Shown: piece after piece, positions 10,172-19,027 of the stretch
Layout of the letters: every line of letters starts with the position of its first letter
Position numbering within the stretch: position 1 is the first letter of the stretch
Assembly: GCF_900107095.1 (NCBI RefSeq)
Contig: NZ_FNOR01000016.1
Location: 1-64,000 of the forward strand
DNA length: 64,000 nt
Source: Collimonas sp. OK242
Lineage (GTDB): Bacteria > Pseudomonadota > Gammaproteobacteria > Burkholderiales > Burkholderiaceae_D
Direction: 5' to 3'
Made by a program: the position numbers and the translations under genes
The notes under the pieces: model-generated
What the model saw: the letters and a program-made list of their open reading frames with translations, nothing else
Told to the model about the DNA's origin: nothing
The model's database searches: none

Positions 10172-10639
10172 TCAGTCCAGTCCGGCATAATCGAGCGGCA
10201 ACGCAGTAGTGTGCTTGATTTGCTCCATCGCGAAGCTGGCGTTGACGTCGAACAGCGCGTTCGACTGCGTCAGCTTCTGGTATACCGCGTCGTAGGCAGC
10301 GATGTTCGGCACCACCACTCGCAACAGGTAATCGATGTTGCCGCTCATGCGGTAAAACTCCACCACTTCGGGAATCAGTTTTACCGTGTTGCTGAATTGG
10401 GCATACCAGTTGGCGTTATGCTGATTGGTCTTGATCGAAACGAATACCGTCACGCCGACATTCAGCTTTTCGGCATCCAGCAGCGCCACCCGGCGCAACA
10501 CCACTCCATCTTCTTCCAGTTTCTGTATGCGGCGCCAGCACGGCGTCGACGACAGATTGACCTTCTCGGCGATTTCCGCCACCGGCGTGCTGGCGTCTTC
10601 TTGCAGGATGGCGAGAATTTGTTTGTCTATTTTGTCCAT
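10172..10639 (-). CDS. Lrp/AsnC-family transcriptional regulator
   Basis: The 155-residue product starts MDKIDKQILAILQEDAST, a standard Lrp/AsnC N-terminus, so the ATG at 10639 is chosen over a long frame extension to 10870 that has no family similarity. The winged helix lies at about residues 5-60 (VAEIAEKVNLSSTPCWRRIQKLEEDGVV). The ligand-binding RAM domain follows, with MSGNIDYLLRVVVPN. Its position convergent to metC suggests, but does not show, a role in sulfur amino-acid control, as for the cysteine-responsive DecR branch of the family. Confidence 0.92.
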   Translation of the reverse strand: MDKIDKQILAILQEDASTPVAEIAEKVNLSSTPCWRRIQKLEEDGVVLRRVALLDAEKLNVGVTVFVSIKTNQHNANWYAQFSNTVKLIPEVVEFYRMSGNIDYLLRVVVPNIAAYDAVYQKLTQSNALFDVNASFAMEQIKHTTALPLDYAGLD

Positions 10640-10864
10640 GGTCGGTTTGAATTTAGAGGGCGGCCTGCGCCGGTTTTTGGCGGCGAACGTAACACAGTTT
10701 GGCACAAATGGCGCGAAAACCAGCGCGTTTGGCAAGCCAAGTGGTGCCGGCGTGCATGGCGGCGTTGCATTCCGAGTGTTTTGTCTATGCAGTTTGATTG
10801 ACAACGGTGTCGGGCTGGCAGATATTAACGACGCAATACCTATAAATACAAGAAGGAGACACAA

Positions 10865-12793
10865 TTGCAATTATCATTACCCAAATTCCGCCTGCGCCCC
10901 ATGGCCCGTGCGTTGACGATGGCGACACGCACCGCGGCAGTATGCGGCGCCGGCTTGGTCATTTGTGCGCCGGCAAGCGCCGCGAATTTTTCCCAGATGG
11001 TGTTTTTCGGCGATTCGCTGACTGATAGCGGGTATTTCACCGGCGTCGGCAGGCAGCCATCGTTTACCACCAATCCGGATCCGGTCTGGGCCCAAATCGT
11101 GGCCCACAAATACGGCACCGCCGCCAATCCCGCCGCGGTGCTGACGCCGACTGGCGCCCAACCTGCCGGCGGTACCGATTACGCCGTCGGCGGCGCCCGC
11201 GTTACCAGCCAGAACGGCTGGCCCGATGCCGCCACAGCGCCTTTGGTGCCGACTGTCACCAGCCAGGTCCAAGGTTATCTGGCCGCCAATCCGAGACTGG
11301 ACAGCAAAGGCTTGTATGCGGTCTGGGCCGGCGCCAACGATGTGTTCGGCTACACCCAGACGAATATCGCCGGTTTGCTCAATCCGGCGACGCAAATTGC
11401 TACCGCGGTGCAAACCATCCAGCAAATTACCGGAGAAGCCGGCAATGTGGTCGGCCTGGTCAAGCAATTGCAGCAAGCCGGCGCCGGCACCGTGGTCGTG
11501 ATCAATTTGCCCGATATCGGCCGCACTCCGCAGGGAGCGTCGATTCCGGCACTGTCCACCTTGTGGACCGCGGCCTCAACCAGTTTCAATGCCAGCCTGA
11601 ATAGCGGCTTGAGCAAGCTGGGCGGCAATATCGTTGCGCTCAACGCCTTCGGCCTGGTGAGCGAAGCGATTGCCAATCCTGGTCTGTACGGCTTTACCAA
11701 TGTCACCACGCCGGCCTGCACCACCAGCTCATCTTCGACCTGCACCACATCGACCCTGGTTGCGCCGAATGCCGATAAGACCTACCTGTTCGCCGACGGC
11801 GTTCATCCAACCGGCGCCGGTCATGCGATTCTTGCGCAATACATCGAATCGGTATTGCAGGCACCCGGTCAGATCGGCATGCTGGCGGAAGCGCCGCTGG
11901 CTGGCGCGCAAACCTTCACCCGGGTGATCGACGACCGTCTGCGCCTGACGCCGCGGGCGGGGCAGGTCGAGGCTTATGCCGCGTACGACAATACCCACCA
12001 AAGCCTGGATCACAACGGCAATAATCCTGGCCTGGATGGTTCGTCCAACAGCTTGTCGGTTGGCGTCGACTATGCGCTCAATCAAAACGTTACGGTCGGC
12101 GGCGCTTTCGGCTTTGCCCATAACCGGGCCAATTTCGGCAGCGATACCGGCGGTTTCAAGCTGGATCAGGCCATGCTGTCGGCCTATACCCAATACCGTG
12201 ACGGCGCCTGGGCGCTTAGCGGGCTCGGCATGGTCGGCTCGCTGCAGTACAACGACGTGACGCGTAACATTGCTTTGGGTACGTCCACCCGCAGCGAGAC
12301 CGGCAGCACCAATGGCCATCAATTCTTGTTGCGCATCGGCGGTCAATATGATGTCGACCTTGGCGCAGCTGTCCTCAGCCCGGTTGGCACCTTGACTTGG
12401 CAGCAAGTCCATGTCGGCGGCTATATGGAACACGGCAACGACAGCACCGCGATGAACTTTCAATCGCAAAAGCGTAACTCGCTGGTCTCCAGCCTGGGCG
12501 CCCAGGTCAGCAGCAAGCTGGCGCTGGGCAAATATACGGTGCAGCCGTTTGCCAAGCTGGCGTGGGAAAAAGAGTTTGAAGACAGCGAGCGCGATGTGCG
12601 CGCCAACGTCGTCGGCATGGGCGGCAGTTTCGGTTTGCCGGCGTATCTGGGGCCGTCCAATAGCGCACGCCTGGAGCTCGGCGCCAGCATCGCATTGGCG
12701 ACTGATTTCAGCGCTTACGCCAGTTACAGCGGCCAGTTTGCAGGCGGTAACAAGACCAATTCTTTCCAGGTGGGCTTGAAGAAGGCGTTTTAA
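10865..12793 (+). CDS. GDSL-family autotransporter esterase (EstA-like)
   Basis: A 642-residue type V secreted lipase/esterase. It has a signal peptide (residues 1-40), then an SGNH hydrolase passenger with block I FFGDSLTDSG (nucleophile Ser51), block III GANDVFG and block V DGVHPTGAGH holding the Asp-His pair. The last roughly 270 residues form the autotransporter barrel and end in a hydrophobic-aromatic tail (VGLKKAF). The start is a TTG at 10865, chosen because AGGAG lies 6 bases upstream. An ATG 12 codons later has no such site. It probably displays or releases a lipolytic enzyme at the cell surface. A strong terminator follows. Confidence 0.92.
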   Translation: MQLSLPKFRLRPMARALTMATRTAAVCGAGLVICAPASAANFSQMVFFGDSLTDSGYFTGVGRQPSFTTNPDPVWAQIVAHKYGTAANPAAVLTPTGAQPAGGTDYAVGGARVTSQNGWPDAATAPLVPTVTSQVQGYLAANPRLDSKGLYAVWAGANDVFGYTQTNIAGLLNPATQIATAVQTIQQITGEAGNVVGLVKQLQQAGAGTVVVINLPDIGRTPQGASIPALSTLWTAASTSFNASLNSGLSKLGGNIVALNAFGLVSEAIANPGLYGFTNVTTPACTTSSSSTCTTSTLVAPNADKTYLFADGVHPTGAGHAILAQYIESVLQAPGQIGMLAEAPLAGAQTFTRVIDDRLRLTPRAGQVEAYAAYDNTHQSLDHNGNNPGLDGSSNSLSVGVDYALNQNVTVGGAFGFAHNRANFGSDTGGFKLDQAMLSAYTQYRDGAWALSGLGMVGSLQYNDVTRNIALGTSTRSETGSTNGHQFLLRIGGQYDVDLGAAVLSPVGTLTWQQVHVGGYMEHGNDSTAMNFQSQKRNSLVSSLGAQVSSKLALGKYTVQPFAKLAWEKEFEDSERDVRANVVGMGGSFGLPAYLGPSNSARLELGASIALATDFSAYASYSGQFAGGNKTNSFQVGLKKAF

Positions 12794-12824
12794 GCGATAC
12801 GCTGAAGTTTGGGAAAGAAATTGC

Positions 12825-12860
12825 AGGCCGCTAGCGTTTTCATGCACTAGCGGCCTTTTT
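12825..12860 (+). terminator. Rho-independent terminator after the autotransporter gene
   Basis: AGGCCGCTAG, a 12-base loop, CTAGCGGCCT and then TTTT: a perfect 10-bp stem with a T run on the plus strand, 30 bases past the stop at 12793. Confidence 0.92.
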
Positions 12861-12871
12861 CTTGTGCGGTG

Positions 12872-13477
12872 TTATTCCGCAGTTTTTGCCGTAGGTTTGA
12901 CCGGCAGCGCCGGCTTATCCTCGAGGTCCGCCAGCGGCAAACCGCTGTCAAGACCCAGGTAGTGTTCGATCAAGCCGAAGAAGCGGTCATAGAATTGGCC
13001 GGCTGGAATCGTCTCGCTGGCGACCTTGACTAAGGAGTCGGAGCTGCTGCCGATCGGCATCGAGACCGAACCCAGCACGCTCAGGCCGACGCTGGCGGAG
13101 TTGTTGGTTTTCTTGAGCGCGTAACGATCCTGGGTGGCGCTGACAAACAACGTGGTGCTTTTACCCAGCTTGCCGTTAGGCGCGCACACTACATGGAATT
13201 CGATTTCCACGTGCACATCGCTTTCCGGCTGGAAGTGTTTGTGACCGTCAACCAGTTCGTCCTTGGCCTGCTTGATGATGTAACCCTGGCTCAGCAAGGT
13301 GCGCCGCGCCGCTTCGCAGGTAGCTGGAGCGGAGGTGGCGAAATCGTGGGAAAAAGTGCTGGTTTCGCTGAATTCCTCGCCTTGATAGACCGTGGGTTTG
13401 GCGGTCGAGCAGGCGCCAAGGGCGCCGGCCAGCAAAACCGGCAGCGCGGCGCGCGAGAAGCTGTACATCCTGGGCAT
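12872..13477 (-). CDS. DUF2242 lipoprotein
   Basis: A 201-residue protein with a lipoprotein signal (VLLAGALGAC, lipobox Cys at about residue 23). The domain has features I associate with DUF2242: VYQGEEFSETSTFSHDF, CEAARRTLLSQGYII, FQPESDVHVEIEFHVVCAP and FVSATQDRYALKK. The function of the family is unknown. The sequence predicts attachment to a membrane facing the periplasm. It is transcribed alone, convergent to the autotransporter gene. Confidence 0.85.
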   Translation of the reverse strand: MPRMYSFSRAALPVLLAGALGACSTAKPTVYQGEEFSETSTFSHDFATSAPATCEAARRTLLSQGYIIKQAKDELVDGHKHFQPESDVHVEIEFHVVCAPNGKLGKSTTLFVSATQDRYALKKTNNSASVGLSVLGSVSMPIGSSSDSLVKVASETIPAGQFYDRFFGLIEHYLGLDSGLPLADLEDKPALPVKPTAKTAE

Positions 13478-13589
13478 AAACGAAAACTCCTTGAATCGAC
13501 TAGTTTGAAACCGCGGATGGCATTTTAGTCCATCGCGGCTTCAATATTCAGGCGATTCGACAGAAGTTCAGGAGTTTCGTTGCAATTGC

Positions 13590-14441
13590 TCAAGCCTCTT
13601 TCATTCCGCGCACGATGGAATAATGCTCTGAATTGGCGGCAAGCCATTCTGCGGCCAGTTCCCGGTTGTCATGCTGCCAAGGATGAAAGTCGCGTTTCAG
13701 GTAGCTGAGCAGAGGAACGGCAGTGAGCCAGACCAGGCCGTGGCGGCCGAAAAAGAAACGCCCGGCATCGATCCAGGTGCCGGGTTTGAACAACACGCCG
13801 TCATGCCAGAGATTGTTGATGGTTTGCTTGGTTGCCATCACGTTAAGGCGCCGCATGGCAAAGGCATACCAGCGCAGCCGCTTCCTGTAACTGCCGCCTA
13901 GCGTGCGATACAAATCGAATGCAACCGCCTTGTGTTCGGTTTCTTCCACCGCATGCCAGCGCCACAGCGTCGCCAGCATCGGGTCTGCGCCTTCCAGCAC
14001 TGCGGGGTAGCGCAAGGTCAGATCGGCCAGCACCGCAGTGTAGTGTTCAAAGGCGGCGGTAACGGCCAGCTTGCTTAATCCCGGCACATTACGCTTGTTG
14101 CCCAAGGCGATCATGTCGGCGGCCCAGTGCTGCCAATGATTGACCAGGCCCTGTTTTTCCAGCTCGGCGTTGTACAAGGTATGCACCCGCCGGTGGGTGG
14201 CCTCCTGGCCGACAAAATCCTGGATGGTGGCGTGCAGCGAGGCGTAGCTGGCTTCCGCCGGCAAGGACAACGCGCAGGCGCGCACGGAATCGATGAACTC
14301 TTGTTCGCCGACCGGAAAACTCATCGACAAGGCATTGAAGAATTGGGTGCGGAAAGCTTTTCCAGCCAGCCAGTGGCGCGGGAAGCCTTGCGACAGGTCG
14401 ACCAGTAGTTTTCTTACCATTAACGGATTGGATGTGTTCAC
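13590..14441 (-). CDS. Predicted metal-dependent hydrolase, PF10118 family
   Basis: The 283-residue product belongs to the PF10118 group of predicted metal-dependent hydrolases. These are helical proteins with Glu and His motifs like those of di-iron ferritin-type enzymes. Candidate ligands lie in DFVGQEATHRRVH, AAFEHYTA and WHAVEETEHKAVAFD. No signal peptide is visible. It is divergent from a TetR gene at 14561, and an operator-like repeat lies between them. This suggests the pair is a regulator and its target, perhaps responding to a lipid-like or toxic compound. The reaction is unknown. Confidence 0.82.
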   Translation of the reverse strand: MNTSNPLMVRKLLVDLSQGFPRHWLAGKAFRTQFFNALSMSFPVGEQEFIDSVRACALSLPAEASYASLHATIQDFVGQEATHRRVHTLYNAELEKQGLVNHWQHWAADMIALGNKRNVPGLSKLAVTAAFEHYTAVLADLTLRYPAVLEGADPMLATLWRWHAVEETEHKAVAFDLYRTLGGSYRKRLRWYAFAMRRLNVMATKQTINNLWHDGVLFKPGTWIDAGRFFFGRHGLVWLTAVPLLSYLKRDFHPWQHDNRELAAEWLAANSEHYSIVRGMKEA

Positions 14442-14502
14442 GGACTGCCTTTATGGATTGGCGATATCGGGTAACGACATGAAGCCACGATAGAAGTACT
14501 AT

Positions 14503-14547
14503 ACTGAGCTTTACTCAGTTTTTAAACTCGCAAGTTGCTCAGTTTTT
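14503..14547. promoter_or_regulatory. Probable TetR operator between the hydrolase and TetR genes
   Basis: ACTGAG-CTTTA-CTCAGT is a perfect 6-bp inverted repeat at 14503-14519. CTCAGTTTTT occurs there (14514) and again 24 bases later (14538). The site lies in the 119-base divergent gap, just upstream of the TetR start. Binding by the neighbouring TetR protein is an inference from position and symmetry. Confidence 0.6.
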
Positions 14548-14560
14548 GACAGGTGTTGAC

Positions 14561-15214
14561 ATGGCTAGGCGTAATTCCGATTCTTCCTCTGAAATAATGC
14601 GAAAATTACCCACCCAAGAGCGTGCGCAGCGCACTATCGAGACCATTTTCCAAACCACTGCTCATATTTTGGAAAACGAAGGTGAAGCCGGCCTGACCAC
14701 CAATAAGGTGGCTGCAAAGGCCGGTTTTTCGATTGGCACCCTGTATCAATATTTTCCGAGCAAGGAGGCCATACTGACCGCGCTCATCGCGCGCGAGCGG
14801 CGGCGCGTGATGGATGAGCTCGATGCATTGATGGAAAGCGCCGAAAGCCAGATAGACCAGCTCGATCCGCAAACCTTCCTGCGCCAGTTCATCCGCATCA
14901 ATATCGAAGGTCTCGGCAGCGGCAGAAGCGCCAAGCGCGCGATGATCCGTTTTGCCTGGCAACACGATCATCACGACGATGTTACTCAGGCCTTGCGCGA
15001 GACGGCGGAACGGATTGCCATCAGCATGCAAAGAATCCACCATCCAAAGTTGAGGCCGCCCACTCCGGCCATGATGTTCGTCGTTACCCGGGCCGTTATC
15101 GGCGCCATTCGCAGCGCTTCGCTGGAAAAATCGCCGCTGCTCGGCAGTATTGAATTTGAGGATGAACTGGTGCGGCTGGCCTGGGGGATGTTGTCGCAGC
15201 AGGATGACGCCTGA
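14561..15214 (+). CDS. TetR-family transcriptional regulator
   Basis: 217 residues. The N-terminal helix-turn-helix is clear: RAQRTIETIFQTTAHILENE then TTNKVAAKAGFSIGTLYQYF and PSKEAILTALIAR (about residues 20-75). The remainder is a helical ligand-binding domain without recognisable specificity. The ATG at 14561 is preceded by AGGTG and gives MARRNSDSSSE. A TTG five codons upstream is possible but lies within the operator-like repeat. It probably represses the divergent PF10118 gene and itself. Confidence 0.9.
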   Translation: MARRNSDSSSEIMRKLPTQERAQRTIETIFQTTAHILENEGEAGLTTNKVAAKAGFSIGTLYQYFPSKEAILTALIARERRRVMDELDALMESAESQIDQLDPQTFLRQFIRINIEGLGSGRSAKRAMIRFAWQHDHHDDVTQALRETAERIAISMQRIHHPKLRPPTPAMMFVVTRAVIGAIRSASLEKSPLLGSIEFEDELVRLAWGMLSQQDDA

Positions 15215-15309
15215 CGAGTGTGCGCGATTTAATGGGGAGGCGGCGCAAATGCTTATAATGCATGACAACTGTCGTTCCGCCAGCCAAAAATTGATTTAGA
15301 AAAACGCGA

Positions 15310-16371
15310 ATGAAATACCCGGCATTGCTCTCTTTTCAAGAAATCCTTCCTCAACTCAAGCAATTCGATGCCATCATCGATGTCCGCAGCCAGTCGGAGT
15401 TTGCCGAGGATCATATTCCCGGCGCCATTAACTGCCCGGTGCTGGACGATGCGCAGAGGGTGCAGGTGGGGACCATGTATAAGCAGGTCAACGCATTCGA
15501 AGCGAAAAAGCTGGGCGCGGTGCTGGTCGCGCGCAATATTGCGTCCCATATCGAAACGCAGTTTCTCGATAAGCCGCGCGGATGGACGCCTTTGGTTTAC
15601 TGCTGGCGCGGCGGCAACAGAAGCGGCGCCATGGCGCACATCATGGCAAAAATCGGCTGGCCGGTGGTGCAGCTCGATGGCGGCTACCAGAGCTACCGCA
15701 GGTACGTCAACGCCAGCCTGGCCGAACTGCCGCAGCGCTTCCGCTTCAAGGTGATTTGCGGCCCTACCGGCAGCGGCAAGAGCCGCTTGCTGCAAGTGCT
15801 GGCGCAGCAAGGCGCGCAAGTACTCGACCTGGAGCAGATGGCGGCGCATCGCGGTTCGGTGCTGGGCAATTTGCCGACCGAACTGCAACCTTCGCAAAAG
15901 ACTTTCGAGAGCCGTATCTGGGAATCGCTACAGCATTTCGATCCGCAGTATCCGGTATTCGTCGAATCCGAGAGCAAGAAGGTCGGCAATCTGCGCGTGC
16001 CGGAAGTATTGATGGAAATCGTGCGCAGCTCGCCATGTTTTGCAGTTGCGCTGTCGCGGCCGGATCGGGTGCGGCTGCTGTTGGAAGACTACGCCCACTT
16101 CGTTGCTGATCCCGCCTTGTTGAATACCCAGCTGGCTTGCCTGACCTACGTCCACGGGCGCGAAAAGGTCGCGTATTGGCAGCAGCTGAGTTCATCTGGC
16201 CGGATCGAGGAACTGGTTGATGAGCTGTTGCTGAAACATTATGATCCGGCCTACGGGCAATCGATCAAGAGAAATTTCGATCAGTTCTCCGAGGCGCAGA
16301 TACTGGATCTTCCTGATATTTCAGACAGCACTTTTCAACGCGTGGCAAGACAGCTGCACCAAGATAAATAA
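15310..16371 (+). CDS. selU: tRNA 2-selenouridine synthase SelU/MnmH
   Basis: The enzyme replaces sulfur by selenium in 2-thiouridine at the wobble position of certain tRNAs, through a geranylated intermediate, using selenophosphate. At 353 residues it has both expected parts. An N-terminal rhodanese domain carries the active Cys98 in VYCWRGGNRSGAMA, and a P-loop domain has Walker A GPTGSGKS at 151-158. Its neighbour selD, 59 bases downstream, supplies selenophosphate, so the two form a selenouridine unit. Confidence 0.96.
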   Translation: MKYPALLSFQEILPQLKQFDAIIDVRSQSEFAEDHIPGAINCPVLDDAQRVQVGTMYKQVNAFEAKKLGAVLVARNIASHIETQFLDKPRGWTPLVYCWRGGNRSGAMAHIMAKIGWPVVQLDGGYQSYRRYVNASLAELPQRFRFKVICGPTGSGKSRLLQVLAQQGAQVLDLEQMAAHRGSVLGNLPTELQPSQKTFESRIWESLQHFDPQYPVFVESESKKVGNLRVPEVLMEIVRSSPCFAVALSRPDRVRLLLEDYAHFVADPALLNTQLACLTYVHGREKVAYWQQLSSSGRIEELVDELLLKHYDPAYGQSIKRNFDQFSEAQILDLPDISDSTFQRVARQLHQDK

Positions 16372-16430
16372 GCCCGGATGAGGCGTATGCTTCATTTACA
16401 TTCTTTACAGACTCCAATTCCAGGATCCCT

Positions 16431-17489
16431 ATGTCCGATCTCGCTGAACCAAACATCAAACTGACTTCCTTTTCACACGGCGGCGGCTGCGGCTGCAAGA
16501 TCGCGCCGGGGGTGCTGGCGGAAATCCTCAAGAACTCGAACGGCTTCCCGCTGCCGAAAGAACTGATGGTGGGGATTGAAACCGCCGACGATGCCGCCGT
16601 CTATAAGCTCAACGAGGAACAGGCCCTGATTGCGACCACCGATTTTTTCATGCCCATCGTCGACGATCCCTATGATTTCGGCCGCATCGCCGCCACCAAT
16701 GCCATTTCAGATGTGTATGCCATGGGCGGCACGCCGATCATGGCGCTGGCCCTGGTCGGCATGCCGATCGACAAATTGCCGCTGGAAGTCATCGGCAAGA
16801 TTTTACGGGGCGGCGAGTCCATCTGCGCGGAAGCAGGCATCCCGATTGCAGGCGGCCACACCATCGATTCGGTCGAGCCTATCTATGGCCTGGTCGTGCT
16901 GGGGCTGGTCCATCCGTCCAAGGTCAAGCGCAACGCCGGCGCCAAGGCAGGCGATAAGCTTATATTGGGCAAGCCGATCGGTGTCGGCATTCTGGCGGCA
17001 GCATTGAAGAAGGGCGCGCTGGACGCCGCCGGTTATGCGGCACTCATCAGCAACACCACCAAACTGAATAAGCCAGGCCGCTTGTTGTCTGAACTGGCTG
17101 GCGTTAACGCCTTGACCGATGTTACCGGTTTTGGATTGCTGGGACATATGCTGGAACTGGCGCGCGCCGCGAAATTATCGGCCAGGCTCGAGATGGGGGC
17201 GATCCCCTTGTTGCCGCAAGTGCAGCAACTGGCCGAGCAGGGATATATCACCGGCGCCTCCGGCCGCAACTGGAACGGCTACGCGCATGACGTGACGCTG
17301 GCCGACAGCATCACTGCGGTACAGCGCAGCTTGCTGAGCGACCCGCAGACGTCGGGCGGCTTGCTGGTCTCTTGCGATCCCGCCGCGGTGGAGCAGGTGC
17401 TGGAGCTGTTCCGGCGCGAAGGTTTTGCCGACGCTGCCGTCATCGGTGAAATGGCAGCAGGCGGCAATCGTGTGGAAGTCGTTTCCTGA
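16431..17489 (+). CDS. selD: Selenide, water dikinase (selenophosphate synthetase)
   Basis: SelD makes selenophosphate from selenide and ATP. The 352-residue product has the catalytic pair Cys20 and Lys23 in HGGGCGCK; the position often held by selenocysteine is an ordinary Cys codon. The ATP-binding and metal residues lie in VGIETADDAAVYKL and TTDFFMPIVDDPYDFG. The C-terminal AIRS domain has DVTGFGLLGHMLE and SDPQTSGGLL. It follows selU closely. No selA, selB or selC was seen here, so the visible role is tRNA selenation. Confidence 0.97.
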   Translation: MSDLAEPNIKLTSFSHGGGCGCKIAPGVLAEILKNSNGFPLPKELMVGIETADDAAVYKLNEEQALIATTDFFMPIVDDPYDFGRIAATNAISDVYAMGGTPIMALALVGMPIDKLPLEVIGKILRGGESICAEAGIPIAGGHTIDSVEPIYGLVVLGLVHPSKVKRNAGAKAGDKLILGKPIGVGILAAALKKGALDAAGYAALISNTTKLNKPGRLLSELAGVNALTDVTGFGLLGHMLELARAAKLSARLEMGAIPLLPQVQQLAEQGYITGASGRNWNGYAHDVTLADSITAVQRSLLSDPQTSGGLLVSCDPAAVEQVLELFRREGFADAAVIGEMAAGGNRVEVVS

Positions 17490-17519
17490 CTGGGTTTGGA
17501 TGCAAGCGGTTCAGGCAAT

Positions 17520-18980
17520 TCAGGCCCGCTTTCTGAAAAACAGCGTGTCGCCCAGCCATACGGCAAGCATCGTCACTCCCATCAGTGGAAAGATGATACC
17601 CAAGATCGCCATATAGCTTTTCCAGCGTGCGATCGACGGCGTCGGCTGCAGTACGCGTTTTGGGGCGCCGATGGAGTTTGGCGGGCGGCGCTGCCACCAC
17701 ATCACGAATCCGGTGACAGCCATCCCCAGCAGGGTCAATGAAATAGCCGCGCAAATAAGCTGGTTGGCCAGGCCGAAATATTCTCCCATGTGCAGCGCAA
17801 CGCCCAGAGTCACCAGCTTGGAGACCGCGCTGTAATCGGAAAAGCGCAGGTCTTTCATGATTTTTCCGCTGTACCGGTCGATATGCAGCGTGCGTTGCCG
17901 ATCAAGATCCGAGCGCACGAATTCCCCGGCCCCCGGTGCATAGGATGCGGTGAATACATCGGCGCTTTTAACGGGCAGCGCCAGCTGATACGTCTGCATG
18001 CCGTTGTGCGCAGCGATTGCCACTACCTGGTCGATCGCCAGCGGTTGATGCTGCAGATCCTGTAGCATGTGCTGTGACACCGGCACAGTAGTCGCGCCCA
18101 CCGCCCACGGGATGTCGGCAAGAGGCAGGTCCTGCATCTTCTTCGGCACGGTTGGCATATTCGGCATGCGCGCCGTTGCACCATGGCCGTCTGCCGGCGC
18201 GTCCGCCCCGTGGGTGTGTGTGCTCTTTGCCGCCGCCGGCGGTTGCGCAAAGCTGGCCCAGGTGACGACAGCCTGGAAATTCTTGCCCCAGAAGCCAGAC
18301 CACGGCAAGCCGCTCATGATGAAGAACACCGCGCCTATCGAGACCCAGATGCCGATCACCAGATGCAGCTCGCGCCAGACGGCACGGCCGCGCAAGCCGA
18401 GGCGGGGCAGCACGGTCCCCCACACCGAAAACCGTTTGCGCGGCCACCACAAGGCGATGCCGGTGCCGACCATGATCAAGCTCCAGCAGGCCGCCAGCTC
18501 CATCAGCCAGCCGCCCCATCTTCCCAGCAGCAAATCGCGATGGATTTGGCGCACCTGTTGCATCAGCCTGTGCTCGACGCTGAGCGTACCTAACACCTGG
18601 CCGGTGTAGGGATTGAGGTAGACGCTGCTGCTGTCGCCGGAAGGCAGGCGAAATACCGCTTCGGTGCTGCGCCTTGGATCCTGGCTGACGGCAATTGCGC
18701 TGGCCGTGGCATCAGGCGGCAGCGCGCTGGCGGCGATGCTCAGCAGTTTGTCGTAGCCGAGCCTTGCCTGCGTGCTGACGGGTACAAACAATTTGTCGCC
18801 GTAGAGAACGTTTTCTATTTGCGGTTTGAATACATAAATTGCGCCGGTAATCGCCAGCACGACCAAAAAGGGCATCACGAATAAGCCGGCATAAAAATGC
18901 CAGCGCCACAGGATGCGGTAATTGCGGGATGAGACTGAACTTGTCTCATCCTGCGCGTGCAGCGGAATGATTGTATGCAT
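17520..18980 (-). CDS. PepSY-domain membrane protein (PiuB-like, iron-regulated type)
   Basis: The ATG at 18980 (MHTIIPLHAQDE) is preceded by AAGGA; a frame extension to 19031 overlaps the receptor gene and is rejected. The 486-residue product has four or more membrane helices: RWHFYAGLFVMPFLVVLAITG near the start, one near residue 155 (LIMVGTGIALWWP), one near 205 (IGAVFFIMSGLPW) and a last group at 410-480. Two PepSY-like periplasmic domains lie between them. This is the PiuB/FsqB type, often placed beside TonB receptors and proposed to reduce or release siderophore iron. A His-rich loop (STHTHGADAPADGHGA) may bind metal. Confidence 0.88.
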   Translation of the reverse strand: MHTIIPLHAQDETSSVSSRNYRILWRWHFYAGLFVMPFLVVLAITGAIYVFKPQIENVLYGDKLFVPVSTQARLGYDKLLSIAASALPPDATASAIAVSQDPRRSTEAVFRLPSGDSSSVYLNPYTGQVLGTLSVEHRLMQQVRQIHRDLLLGRWGGWLMELAACWSLIMVGTGIALWWPRKRFSVWGTVLPRLGLRGRAVWRELHLVIGIWVSIGAVFFIMSGLPWSGFWGKNFQAVVTWASFAQPPAAAKSTHTHGADAPADGHGATARMPNMPTVPKKMQDLPLADIPWAVGATTVPVSQHMLQDLQHQPLAIDQVVAIAAHNGMQTYQLALPVKSADVFTASYAPGAGEFVRSDLDRQRTLHIDRYSGKIMKDLRFSDYSAVSKLVTLGVALHMGEYFGLANQLICAAISLTLLGMAVTGFVMWWQRRPPNSIGAPKRVLQPTPSIARWKSYMAILGIIFPLMGVTMLAVWLGDTLFFRKRA

Positions 18981-19027
18981 GACTGTTCCTTGCTGAAAAT
19001 GATGGTCAAAACCCTGGTCTGAAGCCG

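Noticed and set aside
11729-12847. Antisense frame opposite the autotransporter barrel
   Set aside because: Composition-driven shadow crossing the terminator; no domain.
16485-16505. Possible selenocysteine codon in selD
   Set aside because: The active-site position is an ordinary Cys codon (TGC); no TGA and no SECIS element is needed.
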